Source: Histoplasma ohiense (Eukaryota > Ascomycota > Eurotiomycetes > Onygenales > Ajellomycetaceae). From it: a stretch of DNA of 64,000 bases. Position numbers and translations under genes: made by a program. The stretch covers positions 2,919,001-2,983,000 of the forward strand of contig JAEVHH010000005.1 in assembly GCA_017607445.1 (NCBI GenBank). The letters run 5' to 3'. Each line of letters starts with the position of its first letter. The stretch's first letter is position 1. The notes under the pieces are model-generated. The model was not told the DNA's origin and made no database searches. It was given only the letters and a program-made list of their open reading frames with translations. This document shows, piece by piece, positions 58,736 through 64,000 of this stretch.

Positions 58736-61700
58736 ATGGAGGATTACGAGGAAGAATATGGAGAAGATGCCTACTATGATCAAGATGAAGGGATTACTTC
58801 AGAAGACTGCTGGACGGTGATTTCATCCTTCTTCGAGTCGAAAGGTCTGGTGTCGCAGCAGCTTGATTCTTTTGATGAGTTTATCTCGACGACCATGCAG
58901 GAGCTAGTGGAGGAGCAAGGACAGGTAACTCTTGATCAAACACTTGCTCCTGCTGAAGATGAGATAGATCCTGTCGTTTTGCGACGCTACGAGTTAAAGT
59001 TCGGTACTGTCATGCTTGCGCGACCGTCTATGACTGAGGGTGATGGTGCGACCAGCATTATGTTGCCCCAGGAGGCGCGACTTCGAAACCTCACATATGC
59101 TAGTCCCCTCTACCTTGGGATTACGAAGAGAGTCACGGAAGGACGAGAGCGTCTCATTGCCGAGCGCGATGATGCTGAGCAAGGCGAAGAGGATAACGAT
59201 GAGGAGAGACGGAGTAGAGGAACATATTTGCACTGGGAACCGAAGGCTCTGAATGAGGATGAGCCAGAAGAAGAGAACGTTTTCATTGGGAGAATGCCGA
59301 TCATGTTGAAGTCGAAATACTGCATCCTCAAGGATTTAAATGAACAATCGCTATACAACTGGAACGAGTGTCCTTACGATTCCGGTGGATATTTCATTAT
59401 AAACGGCAGTGAAAAGGTTCTTATCGCGCAGGAGCGAAGTGCAGGCAATATTGTTCAAGTTTTTAAGAAAGCTCCTCCAAGCCCAACACCGTACGTCGCA
59501 GAAATCCGAAGTGCTGTTGAGAAAGGGTCCAGGATATTGTCTCAGCTGTCAATAAAGCTTTTCGGTAAGGGTGACACCTCCAAGGGCGGGTTTGGCCCAA
59601 CGATCCGATCTACCCTCCCTTACATCAAAACCGACATCCCGATCGTTGTTGTGTTCCGAGCGCTTGGTGTGGTGTCCGACGAAGATATCCTCAATCATAT
59701 TTGCTATGACCGGAATGATACACCAATGCTGGAAATGCTCAAGCCATGTATCGAGGAAGGGTTCGTTATCCAGGATCGCGAAGTAGCTCTTGACTTCATA
59801 AGTAAGCGAGGCTCTTCGCCTACGAGCATGAACCACGAAAAGCGGGTTAGATACGCCAGGGATATTATCCAGAAGGAATTCCTTCCTCATATCTCACAGA
59901 GTGAAGGTAGCGAGACGCGAAAAGCATTTTTCTTGGGATACATGGTGCATAGACTTCTACAATGCGCTCTTGGCCGTCGAGATGTCGATGATCGTGATCA
60001 TTTTGGAAAGAAGAGACTGGACTTAGCCGGCCCACTACTCGCCAACCTTTTCAGAATTCTGTTCATGAGAGTCACGAAGGATCTTTACAAATACGTCCAA
60101 AGATGCGTGGAAACTAATCGGCAATTATATCTGAACATTGGTGTGAAGGCTAGTACCCTATCTGGTGGTCTTAAGTATGCTCTTGCTACAGGTAACTGGG
60201 GTGAGCAGAAAAAGGCGGCTAGCTCCAAGGCTGGTGTTTCGCAAGTGCTTAATCGTTACACATATGCCTCTACACTTTCACATCTTCGCCGAACCAACAC
60301 GCCAATTGGTCGTGATGGCAAAATTGCTAAGCCTCGACAACTTCATAACACTCATTGGGGTCTTGTCTGTCCAGCTGAAACGCCGGAAGGCCAAGCTTGT
60401 GGTCTTGTTAAGAATTTGGCTCTGATGTGTTGCATCACTGTTGGTACACCGAGCGAGCCGATTATTGATTTCATGATTCAACGCAATATGGAAGTCCTAG
60501 AGGAGTTTGAGCCTCAGGTGTCGCCGAATGCTACCAAGGTTTTTGTCAACGGCGTGTGGGTGGGAGTCCATAGAGATCCTTCTCACCTTGTAAGTACAGT
60601 CCAATCGCTGAGACGACGGAACATGATTTCGCATGAAGTCAGTTTGGTACGAGACATTCGAGACCGGGAATTCAAGATCTTCACCGATGCTGGACGAGTC
60701 TGTCGCCCCCTTTTCGTGGTTGAGAATGACCCGAAGAGTGAAAATTGCGGCTCCCTGGTACTATCTAAAGAGCACATCCACAAACTCGAAGCGGACAAAG
60801 AGCTTCCACCAGACTTGGATCCTGAGGAGCGCAGAGAGCGGTATTTTGGCTGGGACGGTCTTGTTAAATCCGGTGTCGTTGAATATGTGGATGCAGAGGA
60901 GGAAGAAACCATTATGATTGTCATGACACCCGAGGACCTTGAAACGTCGAAACAATTACAAGCGGGTTTTAGTCTTCCTGAAGAAGATAACAACGACCCT
61001 AACCGACGTGTCCGATCGACCCTAAGTCAAAAAACACATACTTGGACTCACTGTGAGATTCACCCCAGTATGATTCTAGGCATCTGTGCTAGCATCATTC
61101 CGTTCCCCGACCACAACCAATCCCCTCGTAATACATACCAATCTGCTATGGGTAAGCAAGCCATGGGTGTCTTCCTTACAAATTTCGACCAACGGATGGA
61201 AACGATGGCAAACATTTTGTACTATCCGCAAAAGCCACTTGCTACGACACGATCTATGGAGTTCCTGAAATTCCGTGAACTTCCTGCTGGGCAAAATGCT
61301 ATCGTGGCGATTGCTTGCTATTCCGGATACAACCAGGAGGACTCTGTTATCATGAACCAGAGCAGTATCGATCGCGGTCTTTTCCGGAGTCTGTTCTACC
61401 GAACGTACACCGACTCCGAGAAGATGGTTGGTATGACGGTTGTTGAAAGATTTGAGAAACCCATGAGATCGGATACCCTTCGCATGAAACATGGAACTTA
61501 TGATAAGGTTGATGACGACGGTATTGTTGCCCCCGGTGTTCGTGTGTCGGGTGAGGATATCATTATCGGGAAAACAGCTCCCCTGGCACCCGAGGCAGAA
61601 GAGCTAGGTCAGCGGACGAAGCAACATACCAAACTCGATGTCTCTACTCCTCTGCGGAGTACTGAGAGCGGTATCGTCGACCAGGTCTTGGTCTCCACGA

Positions 61701-62636
61701 GCAACGATGATCTGAAATTCGTCAAGGTTCGGATGAGGACGACGAAGGTTCCTCAAATCGGGGACAAATTCGCATCTCGGCACGGCCAAAAAGGAACCAT
61801 TGGCATTACGTATCGGCAGGAGGATATGCCCTTCACCCGCGAGGGTATTGTTCCGGACCTGATTATCAATCCCCACGCGATTCCTTCTCGAATGACCATT
61901 GCTCATTTGATCGAGTGCCAGCTCAGCAAAGTGTCTTCACTACGTGGGTTTGAAGGTGACGCGACGCCGTTTACAGACGTGACGGTGGATTCCATCTCCA
62001 GCTTGCTCCGTGAACACGGATATCAGTCCCGCGGCTTCGAGGTGATGTACAATGGCTACACAGGTCGAAAGTTGGTTGCCCAGGTTTTCCTGGGTCCAAC
62101 TTACTACCAACGTCTACGACACATGGTCGATGATAAGATCCACGCACGCGCACGTGGCCCAACCCAGATTCTCACACGCCAGCCCGTCGAAGGTCGGGCG
62201 AGAGATGGTGGTCTTCGATTCGGAGAGATGGAACGCGATTGTATGATTGCTCACGGTGCCAGTGCATTCCTCAAGGAAAGATTATTTGACGTATCTGATC
62301 CATTCCGTGTCCACATCTGCGATATCTGCGGGCTGATGACACCCATTGCGTAAGTTTCCATTTAACATTGAAACGAAATTGATTTCATATTTTCCTTTAT
62401 ATCTGATTGTGCCTCTGCTTCTGCTTCTGCTTCTCCCTCGAATGTATAAAAACTAACCCGAGCATCAAAATAGGAAACTTAAAAAGGGCGACTTTGAATG
62501 TCGGGCTTGCAAAAACAAGAACAAGATCTCGCAGGTCCACATCCCTTACGCCGCCAAGCTTCTTTTCCAGGAGCTGATGTCGATGAATATCGCGGCACGG
62601 ATGTTTACGAAGAGGTCTGGGGTGTCATTACGGTAG
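58736..62636 (+). CDS. RPB2: RNA polymerase II second-largest subunit (RPB2)
   Basis: Two exons, join(58736..62349, 62474..62636), 1258 residues, the full expected length. The start MEDYEEEYGEDAYYDQDEGI matches the acidic N-terminus of fungal RPB2. The frame stays open upstream to an ATG at 58370, but that extension has no RPB2-like sequence and is taken as leader. Landmarks are YNQEDSVIMNQSSIDRGLF (catalytic-centre region), SRHGQKGTIG and the hybrid-binding domain GDKFASRHG. The C-terminal zinc site is split by the only intron: CDICG before and CRACKN after, with donor GTAAGT. The gene is single-copy and essential, and RPB2 is a standard phylogenetic marker, so this locus is the best place to identify the species. 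Codon use looks ordinary. Confidence 0.97.
62401..62434 (+). repeat. CTTCTG repeats in the RPB2 intron
   Basis: Three to four CTGCTT/CTTCTG units lie inside the RPB2 intron, 52 bases after the donor and before the acceptor. They are a local pyrimidine-rich microsatellite. Confidence 0.7.
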
Positions 62637-64000
62637 TGCTGGACCCCAAGCGAATGTTTATGCGTTCTATTTTCCGTGGGGGGTTGGCCATCCAATCTTT
62701 GGCCCTGCACTGGACTGCACCACCACCACCTCCTCCTCCTCCAGCAGTAGTTGCGAACTACCAATGCAATGCACGCTTGGAAGGGACAAGGGTTTCCCCC
62801 AAGACAAGGTTGTATTTTTAATTGACAAGTTCTCTCTCACCTTTGTTGCTTTCCCTTTACCTTCTCTCTTCCTGCCTTTCTGCCTCCCATGGCATTTGGC
62901 GAGACTGTGATCCTTCCTTATGCGAAGATGGGATAGGAAAGAAAAAAGGAAAAAAGAAAAAGAAAAAAAATAAAAATAAACGAGGTAGTCAACTCAACAA
63001 CACAAGAGGCAAACCCCATACACATATCTTCCTTTGGCATTGTTCGTGGCGTTATTCTGCACCTGCACCCTTTCCTGGTTTTTTTTTTTTTTTCCTATTC
63101 TATTGCTGTTTTGAAAAAGCGAAGGCCATGGGGAAATTTGGAATGTAAGCAAATGATGGAAGGAAAATACGTAATTAGATACAAACCTAGTAGTTCAGAC
63201 AGTTTTCCTCAGTTTCTTACAAAATCGGGGGTTTTGTTTCTCGTGCAAGCAAACACTTTGGTCCTATTTTTGTCAAACAACGGTTTACCATACATCCAAA
63301 AAAAAGGGTGAAAATACAAATCAGGTCAGGTCATATTAGTTTGTTGAATTCCCCGTTATATTCATGTCGCCTCTGCAACCTCCATACACCTGACACTAAT
63401 GCGCATGAACAACAAGGAATCAGCGCCAAATGACCTCTTAGTTACGTAGCGAGAGCGGGGAAAAAGGGGAGCTAGACGAGAACCCAAAGCCCCTAACTAG
63501 TTACCTGTCCACGCGAACAAGACTGCAAGCCAACGAGCGTTCTCGCCTCGCTGATTTGTTCAAGTCGGGACTTAGGGGAGGGGAGGGGTTTGACTGTGCC
63601 GTGTCTCGTTGCTCCGTTGAACCCCTTCTGGAGCCAACCTAACATGGAAGGCAGGATTCAGGATTCAGTGATTACGCTGTAAAGGGTGGAGGCAGCATCG
63701 ATCATGGGGCATGGTGATTTGGGGGGACTATGAACTATTGTATTGAATGTTACTACTGTACGGAGTAGGCATCGTATAACTTTACCGCACACAGTGGAAG
63801 GAGGTATTGGAGAAGAGTAGAGTAGAGGTCGATGTCAGTGCGAGGTGTAGAAATATCCCCCTGTGGCAATGAGCAGGGAGAATTCTGATGGGCTTTCCTT
63901 TTATGCACTCACGGGCTTCGAATCGGAGAGGTTATTGAGACGGGGGATGCTGCGTGCGTGTAACCGCCCGTTGAGGGACAGCGGGGGAGGTTGATGGGGG
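62637..64000. other. 3' flank of RPB2, no gene recognised
   Basis: It contains a CCA/CCT-rich run (about 62718-62747), A-rich (62940-62980) and T-rich (about 63080-63092) simple tracts, and G-rich DNA near the right end. No frame resembles a known protein. Part should be the RPB2 3' UTR. The last 600 bases may be the flank of a gene beyond the window. Confidence 0.6.

Overview
The window is nuclear chromosomal DNA of a filamentous ascomycete. Genes carry short introns (about 50-170 bp) with GTATGT/GTAAGT-type donors and (G)CTAAC/CTGAC-like branch sites. The gene set (fungal TRP-type membrane protein, Zn2Cys6 regulator, MNN1-type mannosyltransferase, secreted DPP IV, Cyt-4/Dss1 RNase, Tom6, RPB2) is that of Pezizomycotina. 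Protein resemblance, for example of DPP IV and RPB2, suggests Eurotiomycetes and perhaps Onygenales. That placement is inference and no species is claimed.

Layout. 1-5.3 kb: a TRP-like ion channel gene (-). 5.3-11.7 kb: a gene-poor interval of about 6.5 kb. 11.7-21 kb: a large uncharacterised conserved protein (+), a Cys/Met-metabolism PLP enzyme (+), the small subunit of molybdopterin synthase (+) and a GFA-family enzyme (-). 21-31 kb: an intronless Zn2Cys6 regulator (+), a complete tRNA-derived SINE with target-site duplications, a half-size ABCG transporter (-) and a second tRNA-like relic. 31-40 kb: a MNN1-like mannosyltransferase (+), secreted dipeptidyl peptidase IV (-) and a CCCH zinc-finger protein (-). 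40-49 kb: sparse, with a MAPEG protein (+), a degenerate Ras-like protein interrupted by a 2EXR/F-box-like segment (-) and a four-TM MARVEL-like protein (-). 49-64 kb: denser housekeeping DNA with mitochondrial RNase II-family Dss1/Cyt-4 (+), a short-chain dehydrogenase (+), Tom6 (-), beta-catenin-like protein 1 (+) and the second-largest subunit of RNA polymerase II (+).

There are no operons. The genes are a mix of housekeeping functions (transcription, splicing, mitochondrial import and RNA turnover, molybdenum cofactor) and accessory or surface functions (transporter, secreted peptidase, glycosylation, regulator). I see no biosynthetic cluster, CRISPR array, rRNA gene or canonical functional tRNA gene. 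I built exon models by hand from splice sites, and every multi-exon model keeps an open frame with phases that sum correctly.

The most unusual items are the Ras/2EXR chimera with eroded GTP-binding motifs (44003-45068), the SINE with an exact 12-bp duplication (26560-27082), a GC-AG intron after only two codons in DPP IV, and a recurrent TGTACATGTACA palindrome family in the 42-53 kb intergenic DNA.
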